From an uncultured Akkermansia sp. (lineage in GTDB: Bacteria; Verrucomicrobiota; Verrucomicrobiia; Verrucomicrobiales; Akkermansiaceae): a DNA stretch of 26,481 bases. The stretch's first letter is position 1. Each line of letters opens with the position of its first letter. Location of the stretch: the NCBI GenBank assembly GCA_904501975.1, contig CAJGCZ010000032.1, positions 1 through 26,481 on the forward strand, written 5' to 3'. Below are positions 1 through 10,000 of the stretch, piece after piece. The notes below the pieces were generated by a model that was not told the origin of the DNA, searched no databases, and was given only the letters and a program-made list of their open reading frames with translations. The translations under genes were made by a program, and so were the position numbers.

Positions 1-39
1 ATGGGATATTAACGCACAAACAAAACACGCGCCACCCCG

Positions 40-312
40 GCTCGGAGCTCCCGTCTTCGCGTCTCGCTTCGCTCGCTTGCTACGCCGTGGCCGGCCGCTT
101 CGCTACGGTCCTCGCCATTATATACCACCCCGGGGTTCGCATTTGTTTTTGTGGCCTTTTCCCGGGGTTTGGGGCTTCGAGTCTTCGCTTTCTACGCCCT
201 CACAGGCCGCCCCTTACGGGGCTCCACCGCCGGGCTATTCTATGGCGCCCGGGCTTAAAATTCCGCTCGCCTGCGGCTCGCAATCTTTTCTCCAACTTCC
301 GATTTATCGGTT
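40..312 (+). repeat. Dispersed hairpin-rich repeat, copy A
   Basis: This non-coding stretch shares several blocks with the copies at 20530-20760 (inverted) and 20818-21058. Shared blocks include a segment ending in TTCGCATTTGTTTTTGTGG, a CTCCACCGCCGGGCTATT block followed by an ATGGCGCCC block, a GCTCGC-rich block and a terminal CTTCCGATTTATCGG that can fold on itself. The short GC-rich inverted repeats suggest a folded DNA or RNA element. Reading frames cross it, but they look like a by-product of base composition. The family and mobility mechanism are unknown. Confidence 0.75.
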
Positions 313-348
313 TGAATCTACAAATATCTTAAACAACCACGCCATCAC

Positions 349-364
349 CCCTCCCCGGGGAGGG
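349..364. repeat. Perfect GC-rich palindrome
   Basis: CCCTCCCCGGGGAGGG is a perfect 16-base palindrome in the gap between repeat A and the end of the ankyrin gene. It could form a hairpin in the ankyrin transcript, but no T-tract follows on the minus strand, so a terminator role is doubtful. Its GGGGAGGGT half resembles the GGGGAGGGTTA spacer motif in the Druantia-like operon. Apart from repeat A and this palindrome, I see nothing else in 1-430. Confidence 0.5.
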
Positions 365-430
365 TAACGCGCAGTCGCTTAGCCCGCCACAAGCTCCGCG
401 CGGCGGAACAAACAAGGGGTGTGAGGCAAC

Positions 431-1294
431 TTAACTACGCAGCTTCACCACCGCGCCTTCCTCATCCACATAATCAAACATCTGGATGACGTAGCAATCG
501 GCGCGCATGGAATCCACAGCATCCTCACACACACGCGCATGGATGCTGGCCTGAATATACGGGTCTGACAAATCCTCACCCGCCTCCGCATAGCTCTCCA
601 TGATATTCTCCGCTATTTGGTCCACATCCACATAGTTCAAAGCAGCAGCCTCCATCGAGCCATAGTGCTTCCACCCCTCAAAATAGGCAGGGTCATAAAC
701 CTCCGGCATCTCCATATCATCCACCAGATACATCAAAACAGAGCGCACGGCGGGTTCGCCCAACTCCTTAGCACACTCCAGCTCCGCCATCGCCTTCGCC
801 ACGATTTCATCCCGAGTCAAAGGCCTCTTCACGGCTGTTTCCTCCGCCTTACAGCGCTCAGCCTGAGCCTGCGCCATACGCTTTCGGAGCACCTCCTCGC
901 GACTCGAAGACAGCACCTCTATGCACTCCATTTGCTTAGCGGCAATCGCCAAACCCATGGCGGATCTTCCGCGATTATCCAGCATATCCGGATCCGCACC
1001 GGCCTCCAACAGCAGCTTCACACACTCCGCAAAACCCTCCTTTGCTGCCACCATCAGCGCCGTATAACCCACCTTCTCATACACCGCATTCACATTCACC
1101 CCTCCCGCTATCAGCAGCTTCACAAATTCCACCTCCCCAAGTCCGGCCGCCCCCATCAATGCCGTGAACCCACTCCGATTCGCCGCATCCACATCCGCCC
1201 CCGCTGCCAATGCCAGGCGAAACGTCTTCATATCCTTCTCCGCCACCGCCTCCAGCATCGCTGCATTTATCTCACTCTTCGTCATGTATATCAT
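431..1294 (-). CDS. Ankyrin-repeat protein (287 aa)
   Basis: An intracellular ankyrin-repeat protein, presumably a protein-binding scaffold; its partner is unknown. Residues about 10-120 hold three to four ankyrin units, seen as repeated ALMxAA and LLxAGADxxxxD patterns. A charged helical stretch follows, rich in Glu, Ala, Lys and Arg, then an acidic C-terminal part of about 130 residues that I do not recognise. The start at 1294 is chosen because GGAG lies 7 bases upstream, with a good promoter just before it; the reading frame stays open further upstream but without such support. No signal peptide or membrane segment is seen. The gene is GC-rich, unlike the AT-rich mcrB next to it, and is divergent from mcrB. 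It may mark the left border of the defence island. Confidence 0.85.
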   Translation of the reverse strand: MIYMTKSEINAAMLEAVAEKDMKTFRLALAAGADVDAANRSGFTALMGAAGLGEVEFVKLLIAGGVNVNAVYEKVGYTALMVAAKEGFAECVKLLLEAGADPDMLDNRGRSAMGLAIAAKQMECIEVLSSSREEVLRKRMAQAQAERCKAEETAVKRPLTRDEIVAKAMAELECAKELGEPAVRSVLMYLVDDMEMPEVYDPAYFEGWKHYGSMEAAALNYVDVDQIAENIMESYAEAGEDLSDPYIQASIHARVCEDAVDSMRADCYVIQMFDYVDEEGAVVKLRS

Positions 1295-1315
1295 ATCGTC
1301 ACTCCTTTCCCCTCC

Positions 1316-1343
1316 AGTATACCCCCACCATCCGCTTTTGCAA
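1316..1343 (-). promoter_or_regulatory. Promoter of the ankyrin gene
   Basis: On the minus strand, TTGCAA (1338-1343) and TATACT (1316-1321) are separated by 16 bases, a good match to a housekeeping sigma promoter. Transcription would begin near 1309, leaving a leader of about 15 bases that contains the GGAG ribosome site. Confidence 0.6.
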
Positions 1344-1456
1344 GAAAATAAAACAAGCCAGCCAAGTTTGCAGGATTTAGAGCTAGCACAATAATAATGG
1401 CACAACGGCTCTCATAAATGCTCACGCAAAAAAATGTAAAAATCAGTAAAATTACA

Positions 1457-1485
1457 TTGCGATGACGTCAAAAAATTGCTATTGT
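1457..1485 (+). promoter_or_regulatory. Promoter of mcrBC
   Basis: TTGCGA (1457-1462) and TATTGT (1480-1485) are separated by exactly 17 bases. Transcription would start near 1492, giving an AT-rich leader of about 50 bases before the mcrB start. No clear Shine-Dalgarno site is seen in that leader. Confidence 0.55.
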
Positions 1486-1540
1486 AGTCTCAGTTAAACT
1501 AATTCTCGATTAATTAAAAGATCCCACTAAGACAAATCAC

Positions 1541-3673
1541 ATGACTAAAAACGTACACACCATAATCAAGAACGCGTTAGAAGATGCGAATAAAGGGATA
1601 ATTGTCAAAAATCCAAGGAAAGACAAAAATAAAGATAAAAATCATTTTACCATTTCACGCAACAACATCGACTGCGGGATGCGGATTATTAAAGACAAAA
1701 AGCAGCCTTATGTGAAAATCCAGAAATACACTGAAGGTAATCAAGATGATTTTTTTCTTGTCTACAATATGATAGAAAAAAAACACGAACTGGTCACACC
1801 TAAGCAAACATATCGAATAAAGATAACGAATGCGTATAATTGTAAAAATAAAGAAAAAATTTGGAACATTCGAAAATCCATAGCTTTCGACATCGATAAC
1901 AAATTTCACCCACATAACGAAGAAGAATTAGAAGCCATTAAAGACGCTTGCGTGGGTCTTTTGGATATGATTGAAGAATGCCAAACAGAGTTTTCCAATC
2001 GGAGATTTTTTATTAATATAGATGGCGAAAATGAAGTTAGCCAAGACATACTTAGTGAATATTTAAGGGATAAGCTTTCCACAAACGAACAAGATCTGTT
2101 ACTTGAAAGAGGGAAAATTGGCATCACTGCCCCCAGCGGTAACGGCAGAGGCAACTACAAAGCAAGATTGTGGGTGTCAGAGGAAGTTTTAGACAAGTTC
2201 CCGGAAGAAGATATCAGTGATTCATATTGGACCGCGAAATGGAAGCCCCAAAGCAATACCTCAAACGATGCAAATCCTTGCGGATATTGGGTTTTGTCTA
2301 CAAATTCGCTGAAGAGTAAGTTTGAAAACTATACGGAGTGTGAGACATTTGACGTTACTCTTCCGACGGATGGCGACAATAAGCAACTTTTCAAGCAAGC
2401 AAAGGCCGGAGACAAGGTGCTATGTTATGACATCGAGGAATCAGTTCAAGCCATCGTAGCCCTAGCTGAGATAGTAGAAGCCAAAGGCAAAAAGCTAGTA
2501 CTGAAAATAACCAAACACGTATCTCCCTCTATTAGTAGAGACAAACTCATCCAACTCGAGGAATCTGAATTCTTCGACAGCCACCCATTCACTCAAACAG
2601 AAAGCGCAGACACCCCAACACTTTCACCTCTCAACAAAGAACAGTTTAACCTCATCATACAAATCATGGCAGCAACAAAACCTCACAATCGTATATTATT
2701 CGGAGCGCCGGGAACCGGAAAGAGCTACAATTTGGAGCAAGACGTAAGAGAACTTTACAAGGAAGACGCGAACCTCATTGAGGCATGCACTGAGCGCGCC
2801 ACATTTCACCCGGAATACAGCTATTTTGACTTCGTTGGCTCATATAAGCCTGTAATGGAGTCTATTGAGAATACACCCGAACAAGGTGATGAAAATGAAA
2901 CAGATGGCGAAAAGGACAAGCCTAAGCAAGGGCAAATCATATACGATTTTGTCCCCGGTCCCTTTGCCAGAGTGCTGAAAGAGGCATTACAAGAAATAGA
3001 AAAGAACGGCAAAAAGGCCCAAAAATATGTACTGATTATCGAAGAAATTAACCGAGCGAAAGTAGCGGCGGTATTCGGTGATATCTTCCAGCTGTTGGAC
3101 AGGAACGAAGAAGGCGAAAGTGAATATGGCATCAATCCTTCAAAAGAGTTACGCAATTACTTGGGGCTGAAGGAGGGAAAAAAGCTGAAACTCCCCGCCA
3201 ACATGTACATATGGGCAACCATGAACAGCGCAGACCAAGGCGTATACCCCATGGATACGGCGTTCAAACGACGTTGGAGTTTTGAGTACGCAGAGCTTGA
3301 TGATGGCGCGACGGCTATGCAGAATGAACCCTACCACGCTGATTGGGAAATGTTGAGAAAGCATGTAAATGCGCTGTTACAGAAAGAGGGTATCAATGAA
3401 GATAAGCAAATGGGACCATTCTTTCTCAAAAAAAGCGAGTTAAGAGAGCAGAATGCCTTTAAAAACGCCATACAAAATAAAGTTCTGATGTATCTGTTTG
3501 AAGATGCAGCCAAGCATAAACGCAAAAAGATATTCAAAGAACCCGATAAAGGGATGCGGTACTCTGCCATTTGTAAGATATTCAGAACCATATACACTAA
3601 GTCTAAAGAGGAAGGAAGCAGCGAGTATATCACCATGGCTGATATATTGGAAAAATTATTCGACACAAAATAA
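1541..3673 (+). CDS. mcrB: McrB-like AAA+ GTPase with EVE-like domain
   Basis: GTP-driven motor and DNA-recognition subunit of a type IV (McrBC) restriction system, which cleaves modified DNA together with McrC. The C-terminal half is a McrB AAA+ module: Walker A GAPGTGKS at residues 388-395, a Walker B/sensor region with LIIEEINRA near 499, and an ATMNSADQG motif near 559-567 that corresponds to the MNxxD guanine-recognition motif of the family. Residues about 246-345 (GYWVLSTN, then a hydrophobic KAGDKVLCY segment) look like an EVE/PUA-like modified-base-binding domain. Residues 1-240 are unrecognised, lysine-rich and likely contribute to target binding. The gene is strongly AT-rich. Its stop is 3 bases from the mcrC start, so the two are co-translated. 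Confidence 0.92.
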   Translation: MTKNVHTIIKNALEDANKGIIVKNPRKDKNKDKNHFTISRNNIDCGMRIIKDKKQPYVKIQKYTEGNQDDFFLVYNMIEKKHELVTPKQTYRIKITNAYNCKNKEKIWNIRKSIAFDIDNKFHPHNEEELEAIKDACVGLLDMIEECQTEFSNRRFFINIDGENEVSQDILSEYLRDKLSTNEQDLLLERGKIGITAPSGNGRGNYKARLWVSEEVLDKFPEEDISDSYWTAKWKPQSNTSNDANPCGYWVLSTNSLKSKFENYTECETFDVTLPTDGDNKQLFKQAKAGDKVLCYDIEESVQAIVALAEIVEAKGKKLVLKITKHVSPSISRDKLIQLEESEFFDSHPFTQTESADTPTLSPLNKEQFNLIIQIMAATKPHNRILFGAPGTGKSYNLEQDVRELYKEDANLIEACTERATFHPEYSYFDFVGSYKPVMESIENTPEQGDENETDGEKDKPKQGQIIYDFVPGPFARVLKEALQEIEKNGKKAQKYVLIIEEINRAKVAAVFGDIFQLLDRNEEGESEYGINPSKELRNYLGLKEGKKLKLPANMYIWATMNSADQGVYPMDTAFKRRWSFEYAELDDGATAMQNEPYHADWEMLRKHVNALLQKEGINEDKQMGPFFLKKSELREQNAFKNAIQNKVLMYLFEDAAKHKRKKIFKEPDKGMRYSAICKIFRTIYTKSKEEGSSEYITMADILEKLFDTK

Positions 3674-3676
3674 GGC

Positions 3677-5182
3677 ATGCCGCCGGAATTAACAGATTTG
3701 CGACTTTACTCCACTACCTGGGTGAGGGAGCGAGTAACATATACGCGAGACGCCATTGCCGGCATCTTCGGGCTGCCGCCTTCGGCACAGGAAGAGGCAG
3801 ACAAGATTATGGGAGATCTTGTCTACAAAGGGATTCTCAAAAAGTGCAGTAAAACCGGTGAGCAGCAATCAGGAGTCGAGCAGAATAATCCCCTGGAGCT
3901 TTTCATCGGCAAGGGTGACTATGCCTTCAGCTATGTAGGCATATACTGTTACAAAGGACATTTGGTATACGCTTTGCCAAAGTATGAACAGCAGCATGAA
4001 TTGCATACACCGGAACCATTGCAAGGGAGTACCACAGATACCGCACGTTTGGAAGCATTGGCGCAACTCATGCAGGTCATTCACCGTTACGAATCCCAAA
4101 ATACGGAAAATCTGGACAATCTGCAGCAGGAAAATGAGAACGAGCATTACTTGGCGCAGCTGGTCAGTTTGGTCACAGACTATGTAGAAAACGGCGAATA
4201 TCGTGATGATGAGCAAAGAGATGCTCTCAATGAGAACGGTCGCATTTTATGGGATCGCACCATTAACAGTATACAGCCACACATACAAAAAGGCAGACCG
4301 GTGTACACGGATATGTACACTCGCCGATTGGTAGATGCGGAAGACCACTTTATCTCCAAGCTACACCGCGTCATTGTAAAAGAATGTGAGCGTCAATTGG
4401 AGATATTCGGCTTGCTGGAGTTGTTGGAGTTACCCGTAGTCGAAACAATAGAAGACGATGTGGAAGAATTGGGCGAGACTGAGTACTTGATACACTGCAT
4501 TGATAACGAATTGGGGTGCCAATTTGATTCGCGACGTGTCCACGTACTGAAAAGCATGAAAGCCTATTTGGAAAACCGACGTCAACGGGATGATGAAGCT
4601 CAAGAGGAGTATTACTTCGGCAGCTCCTCGTTCCACACGGTGTGGGAAGAAGCGTGCCGCGAGGTATTCGGAAAAGACGAGAGAAAGGATCATCAAATCG
4701 CCCCACCTACGTGGAAATTCATGGCGAACAAAGCCTTACAAGGACCGGCAGACTCACTAGAGCCGGACATCATCATCAAACGCCCTGACGCGTATTGGCT
4801 TTTTGACGCCAAGTATTACCTACCCCGTATATCAGGCAACAGCGTCTCCGGACTCCCCGGAGTGAGTGATGTCACCAAGCAATTCCTCTATCAGCAGGCA
4901 CTACAGAAACAAGAGGGGGCTGCTATCCCCCCCATCCACAATGCGTTCCTCATTCCCCTGCCCTCCAATTCCTCAGAGCAGGTGCAGGCGCCTGCCTCAC
5001 CCATCACGCTTTTTGCACAGGTCAGCATGCCATTATTCAGCACGCTTCCGGACATCAACACGTTCTTCATCCACCCACAATCACTTTACAACGCATACCT
5101 CCATCCGGAACAAAGAGCAATGCTTCAAAACGAAATGGTGGCGTGCATCAACGCAACTCCATCCGCTTGCCAAGCAAACTGA
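3677..5182 (+). CDS. mcrC: McrC-like PD-(D/E)xK nuclease
   Basis: Nuclease subunit of the McrBC restriction system; it docks on the McrB ring, stimulates GTP hydrolysis and cuts DNA. The 501-aa protein has a catalytic core of the PD-(D/E)xK type: EPD with Asp364, then FDAKYY with Asp377 and Lys379. The N-terminal 300 residues, including a GDYAFSYVGIYCYKGHLVYALPK-like beta segment that resembles the DUF2357/McrC N-domain, are expected to bind McrB. The start at 3677 follows the mcrB stop by 3 bases with no strong ribosome site, which suggests coupling. The gene is less AT-rich than mcrB. It converges with the NERD helicase gene; only 53 bases separate the two stops. Confidence 0.92.
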   Translation: MPPELTDLRLYSTTWVRERVTYTRDAIAGIFGLPPSAQEEADKIMGDLVYKGILKKCSKTGEQQSGVEQNNPLELFIGKGDYAFSYVGIYCYKGHLVYALPKYEQQHELHTPEPLQGSTTDTARLEALAQLMQVIHRYESQNTENLDNLQQENENEHYLAQLVSLVTDYVENGEYRDDEQRDALNENGRILWDRTINSIQPHIQKGRPVYTDMYTRRLVDAEDHFISKLHRVIVKECERQLEIFGLLELLELPVVETIEDDVEELGETEYLIHCIDNELGCQFDSRRVHVLKSMKAYLENRRQRDDEAQEEYYFGSSSFHTVWEEACREVFGKDERKDHQIAPPTWKFMANKALQGPADSLEPDIIIKRPDAYWLFDAKYYLPRISGNSVSGLPGVSDVTKQFLYQQALQKQEGAAIPPIHNAFLIPLPSNSSEQVQAPASPITLFAQVSMPLFSTLPDINTFFIHPQSLYNAYLHPEQRAMLQNEMVACINATPSACQAN

Positions 5183-5235
5183 CAGGCGGATGGGTACAAC
5201 AAAAGGCATTTTTCAATGCGAAAGAAGCTACCGGC

Positions 5236-7068
5236 TTAATCTAAAGGTGAAGGTAAATTAGCAGCATTTTTCTCGACTTCCTTCACATAGCGCTCACCAT
5301 CTACAGTTGGAATAATGTACAAGCCATATTTAGCGCGAGTACACGCCACGTAGAAATCATTGGGTCTAAAACCGCTTTGTTCATCTTCCCGAGGTCTATC
5401 AACATCCGTTAAAATTACAAAAGGAGCTTCAAGTCCCTTGAACGCTCTGACGGTTGCACCATACACTTTTGTGGCATTTGGACCGGAACACCTTTTCCGT
5501 CGCCTTCGGACAGCCTCTATATCTTCTCCCTTTACAGGGACATCAACAACATCACCCAAATAATTAAATGAGGAAATTGTGTTATAAGGAGACAGCACGA
5601 CTATGTCCCGGTTTTTCACACCCGGATTCTCTTTGCGAATTGTTGCAATCAATTCGCGCACCTTGTCAGCTCGGGCCTCTTGATTATCTACGCCATTACA
5701 ACACACGCAACACTGAGTATAGAAAGCCAGCGCTTTAATGTTTCGCTCACCTTCAGGAAGAGCAGCCGTACTTAGCTGCGCTATTTCACAAGCATTTCTC
5801 AGGTTCTGATCTAACAGTATACGCACAGAGAAAAAGTCCAGACATTTACGACCTTTAGTATATATATGTTGATTTGAATCGGAGAACGCATACATACAAC
5901 CACCGGTGCGTTTCATGGGCTTAATGACATAATTCCACCAACCATACTCAATGTCCTGCCCCTCATCTACGAAAATGTAATCGTAACGACAATTTTCATT
6001 TTGCTCAATATAACAAAGCACACTACTCAAATGATCCTCATTCTTCGCATCAGCCCCCTTTATCCCCGCTTTATCTGCTAAAAACCGGAATATATCGTGA
6101 AAAGTTGCAACTTGAACATTACCACCGACCTGCACTTCTCTAGCGTATATTTTGCTCAACTGAACATCGCGAACGTAGTCCGCCAAATTACGATTGAAGC
6201 ACAAAAACAGTATTTTTTTTGATGGATACTTATTTCGCAAGCGTATGACTTCATTACATGCCATCCATGTCTTACCGGAACCGGCACAACCACTCACATG
6301 AATTCCCCCAAGACTCGTCTCCAATCGTGGCAATATGGTATCTATACCGGCAGAAGCGCGTTCCATTATTCTTGTGCAAGTTGCAGGATCCGTTTTGAAG
6401 CGCACGCATTGGAATAAATAGCTTCTCACCAACTCCATGTCATCCTCTGAAAATCTTTTATTATTGATAAAGAGATTCTCTATTCTTTCTTGTATATTAT
6501 TCATCGACGCCGAACCAACAATATACAACGTATTATAAACTTCATCTACAGGCACTTTGCTTGCTTTAGCTGCTTTTTCATCAGCAAGGCAGTAGGCGAC
6601 CTTTTGATACTGTTCACTCGTTCCATGAAGAATTACAAGACAACGATGCTCCGTTTCCTCATTGAAATTCGGGTGCAAACAGAGTTCATCATGCAGATTT
6701 TTACATGCAATGAAAGCCTGTTTCAATGGGCTACCCTTGCTCGACTCAACATAACGATTCAGAGTCGAATCGTAGCGATACCAACCTCCATCTGCGCGGG
6801 TTTCCGGGTTTACCCAATCCTTCACTTCTATAACCACGTAACCTTTTTGGGGCACCAAAACGATGAAATCGGCCTCGTAGTTCAAATGCTTGGTTTCACG
6901 TTTTTTTCCTATCTCTGCATAAAGATGATACCTCCATTGGTTATACAAAACTACCCAATTATCGGGTAATTTTTCTTTAAGCAAATTATATACATCACGC
7001 TCCGCTAATAACCCACGGTCTGTACCAATCTCCTCATGAGGAAATCTATCCGGATAGATTCTGGCCAT
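5236..7068 (-). CDS. NERD-domain UvrD-type helicase
   Basis: Probable DNA-processing enzyme with a nuclease-related N-domain and an SF1 helicase. Residues about 15-130 are a NERD domain; Asp67, Glu81 and Lys83 (EADF...IEVKDW) fit the PD-(D/E)xK-like active site of that family. The helicase has Walker A GCAGSGKT at 260-267, Walker B FVDEGQD at about 366-372, an ATVRAFKGLE motif typical of UvrD/PcrA motif V, and YVACTRAK (motif VI) near residue 580. The start lies 17 bases after the DruE-like stop, across tandem TAA TAA TAG stops, so it is the last gene of the Druantia-like operon. NERD helicases are common in defence islands; a role as an accessory of this system is inference. Confidence 0.85.
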   Translation of the reverse strand: MARIYPDRFPHEEIGTDRGLLAERDVYNLLKEKLPDNWVVLYNQWRYHLYAEIGKKRETKHLNYEADFIVLVPQKGYVVIEVKDWVNPETRADGGWYRYDSTLNRYVESSKGSPLKQAFIACKNLHDELCLHPNFNEETEHRCLVILHGTSEQYQKVAYCLADEKAAKASKVPVDEVYNTLYIVGSASMNNIQERIENLFINNKRFSEDDMELVRSYLFQCVRFKTDPATCTRIMERASAGIDTILPRLETSLGGIHVSGCAGSGKTWMACNEVIRLRNKYPSKKILFLCFNRNLADYVRDVQLSKIYAREVQVGGNVQVATFHDIFRFLADKAGIKGADAKNEDHLSSVLCYIEQNENCRYDYIFVDEGQDIEYGWWNYVIKPMKRTGGCMYAFSDSNQHIYTKGRKCLDFFSVRILLDQNLRNACEIAQLSTAALPEGERNIKALAFYTQCCVCCNGVDNQEARADKVRELIATIRKENPGVKNRDIVVLSPYNTISSFNYLGDVVDVPVKGEDIEAVRRRRKRCSGPNATKVYGATVRAFKGLEAPFVILTDVDRPREDEQSGFRPNDFYVACTRAKYGLYIIPTVDGERYVKEVEKNAANLPSPLD

Positions 7069-7085
7069 AATTTTACTATCTATTA

Positions 7086-10000
7086 TTAGTTGTGTCTGTA
7101 AACAGACGTATAAGGAACGTCGACAAACTTATTCCCATCCCTGAACGTGCCGGTTTCCTCATCTCGACTCCCCTCAAAAGGTAGTTCCTTCCATTGTTCT
7201 CTTACTTTCACCAGATACATGCTGCGATTCCGTTGATTGTTTCGCATAAGTTCTACTTCTACAGCATCAACGGGGTAATAATCCCTCGTAGTAACAGGGG
7301 GAGCGGGGGGAATAGTTCCCCCCGTGACAATCGTGGGCTCCGATGAAGTTCCGCAATTACAACCTACCGTTTCAGTAGCACTTGCAGTAGCTCCTCCTTT
7401 TTGGGAATCTTGTGAATCTGTCTCTTGCTTACCGTCACCGGGAGAATTGGTTACGCCACCCGACCCGGGATTGCCACCATCAGGATTAGGACCGGCAGGA
7501 TGCGCCCCCAGCATGGCATTGAGGATGACCAAAGCATCATGCACGTCTAATTTGCTATGCATATTCTGATTTTCATAGCGCATAATGCAATGGTAGCATG
7601 CTTGACGGGGTCTGAATTCATCAGGAGCACGATGGCAATCTTGCGGAGAACCAGGAGTCTTTTGTGATTCAGCTTCTGACAATTCACGACCACAATTAGG
7701 ACATTTCTTGCAAATGTTGATTGCGGCTTTTAACACGTCAAGTGTCGTTGCTTTTACTTTCTCATTTAGCTCAGGATTGGCAGAAGGCATCAACCCAAGC
7801 AATGCACCATTACCACTAGCAGAATTATCATACAGAACAATAACCTGTGCTCCATCTCTTTGCACAAGCAATCCATCAATATCACGATCACTAATGTTTA
7901 TTACTTTTGATGTAGCAGACAGAATCGCCTGCATAGCACTGAGCCATGCATTTTTGAGTCGCAGGTCATCCCAATTATCCGGCAATTGCGCTTGCTCATT
8001 TAATTTCCAAAGCACCATATCTGTCTGAGCTTCGTAAATTAAATCGTGCACAAATGATTCGTTCTCTTTCTTTCCAGTCCAACCATCACGATTGACATAT
8101 AGCAAAGCACGTTTATCGGCAGGTATTGTTACCAAACCTCCAATGGTTATAGCTAAATTATCTATTCCTCCGCCGGAATAAACACAATACTTAGGCGCCG
8201 GCTTTTTATACCCTCTAGCACTTGCTTTTTCACTCTTGTTTGCCACAAAAGCATCAGGTTCAATTGCGCTTCGAGAATCCGTATTGTTGCCATGGCACAT
8301 CGTACAGGAGGCTTCCATGTTATCTGAGACAAAATATCCACAACAGTCCCTGCACCAATACAGGAACTTGTTCCTTTGAGCTTGACCAAATGAATACCTT
8401 TGACAATTCGCACTAAACAGAGGCTCTCGAGATGTAAAACAGCGCTTATTAGCCGTAATTACCTGCTTAGGAGCGTACTCAAATATACCTGTGGATTTAG
8501 GTCGTTCCATTTCTACACGGCGACCTTCACGATCGTTTTTATCCGGACGCAAAGAAATATTACCACAAGGGAATCCATAGCGAGGCAACACTCTCTTATC
8601 TGCCAATTCCTCTACTGTTTGCACGGTTAACATGCGATTAACAGATTTTTCCAACCCTTCACGCGTGAGAGTGTCATACCTCTCTCTATATTTCATTTGA
8701 AGGCTGAGATTTTCATCACCCTCCGCAAGTCTGGGACCGCAAAGCAGTTCGCTGTTTTGATGAAAGTATTCTACATAATTTTCATCAACTGTGACGTCAT
8801 TACTAAGCTGATATGCAAAATCATCGGCAACAGAATAAGGGATATCACCGTTTCTTTCAAGCTCATTGCAAAGCGTCTGAACCTCGTCTCTGCTGTTTTC
8901 AAGCCACTGCTGTAGCATACTTTGCTGATTCGCAGGTTGAGGCAAAATAGGTACATTTCTACCTGTATTCCCTACTAAGTATTCGCGCTGTTGGTTATTC
9001 CGTTGAACTTTTTTCTCTACAAAGAACGAACCACTTTGTTTCCATGCAACACGATTTTGGGATAAATATGTCAAGAAGTTTGCCAAAGCAACAGCTCGAT
9101 AGTGCTTAGCCTTAAATGTCGGATTTTCCATATAGAAAATCGGCATTTTCATAGAACCAAAGAATAATTCATGCGGACGGGGTTTATAATACAAATCATG
9201 GGGTGAGCCTCCTACCACCGTAAGCACGTACGAAGCGGATCCCGGACGACGACCGGCACGGCCTGCACGCTGTTTATAATTCGCCACCTTCGGTGGCAAG
9301 TTATTCATAAATACGCAGTTCAAATCGCCTAAGTCAACACCCATTTCAAAGGTTGTAGAGCAAGACAAAATGTTAATACGTCCGTTCGCGAAGAGATATT
9401 GATTCAGAGCCGCAGTTTCTTTCGACAACTGAGCAGTATGTTCCTCTATGCGGAAATACTTCAGGATTTCGGTAATTTCCTTAATATTCTTCTGAGGATT
9501 AATTTTGAATCTCATTTTTTCCAAATTAAGAAAAAGTTTATCCTCATCATTAATTAATGTATTAGATTCTTTCAATGCAGACCAATACTCAGTCAACGTC
9601 TCAGCAACAAAATCATCATTAACATTATTATAGACTTTCTGAAGCGAGCCCTTAACTATTTCCCAAAATTTGCTTTGAGCCCCAGGGACAATATCCGAAA
9701 GGGCTCGATTCGCATATCCTTCAAACCCTTTTATTGAATCACCAGTCTCAACATTATAATAATGCCCACCATGATTATCATGCCGACTACAATTCAATTT
9801 ATAACGAGAAAATATCAGACTTGCGATTTTTCGTTCAAACTCTTTATAAGCCTCGACATTTCCTTTAAAATAATTATCACACACACGAGTAAAGCAATTC
9901 GCTTCCTGCAGAGTATGAGCAAAATAGGGCTCTATATAACCACCATGAATCAGAGATTTGGGATTAGTCGACCTCAATGCCGACAATGCCAACAAAGAAG

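Noticed and set aside
77..367. Open frames across repeat A and similar frames in copies B and C sharing a GAPPPGY peptide
   Set aside because: They follow the repeat in several frames at once, have no ribosome site, and differ by module changes; they look like a by-product of GC-rich repeat sequence.
617..1351. Plus-strand frame of 244 aa, His- and Arg-rich
   Set aside because: It is antisense to a clear ankyrin gene and has the biased composition of a shadow frame.
5183..5235. Bidirectional terminator between mcrC and the NERD helicase gene
   Set aside because: Only a 5-bp GCATT/AATGC stem is present with no clear T-tract, too weak to report.
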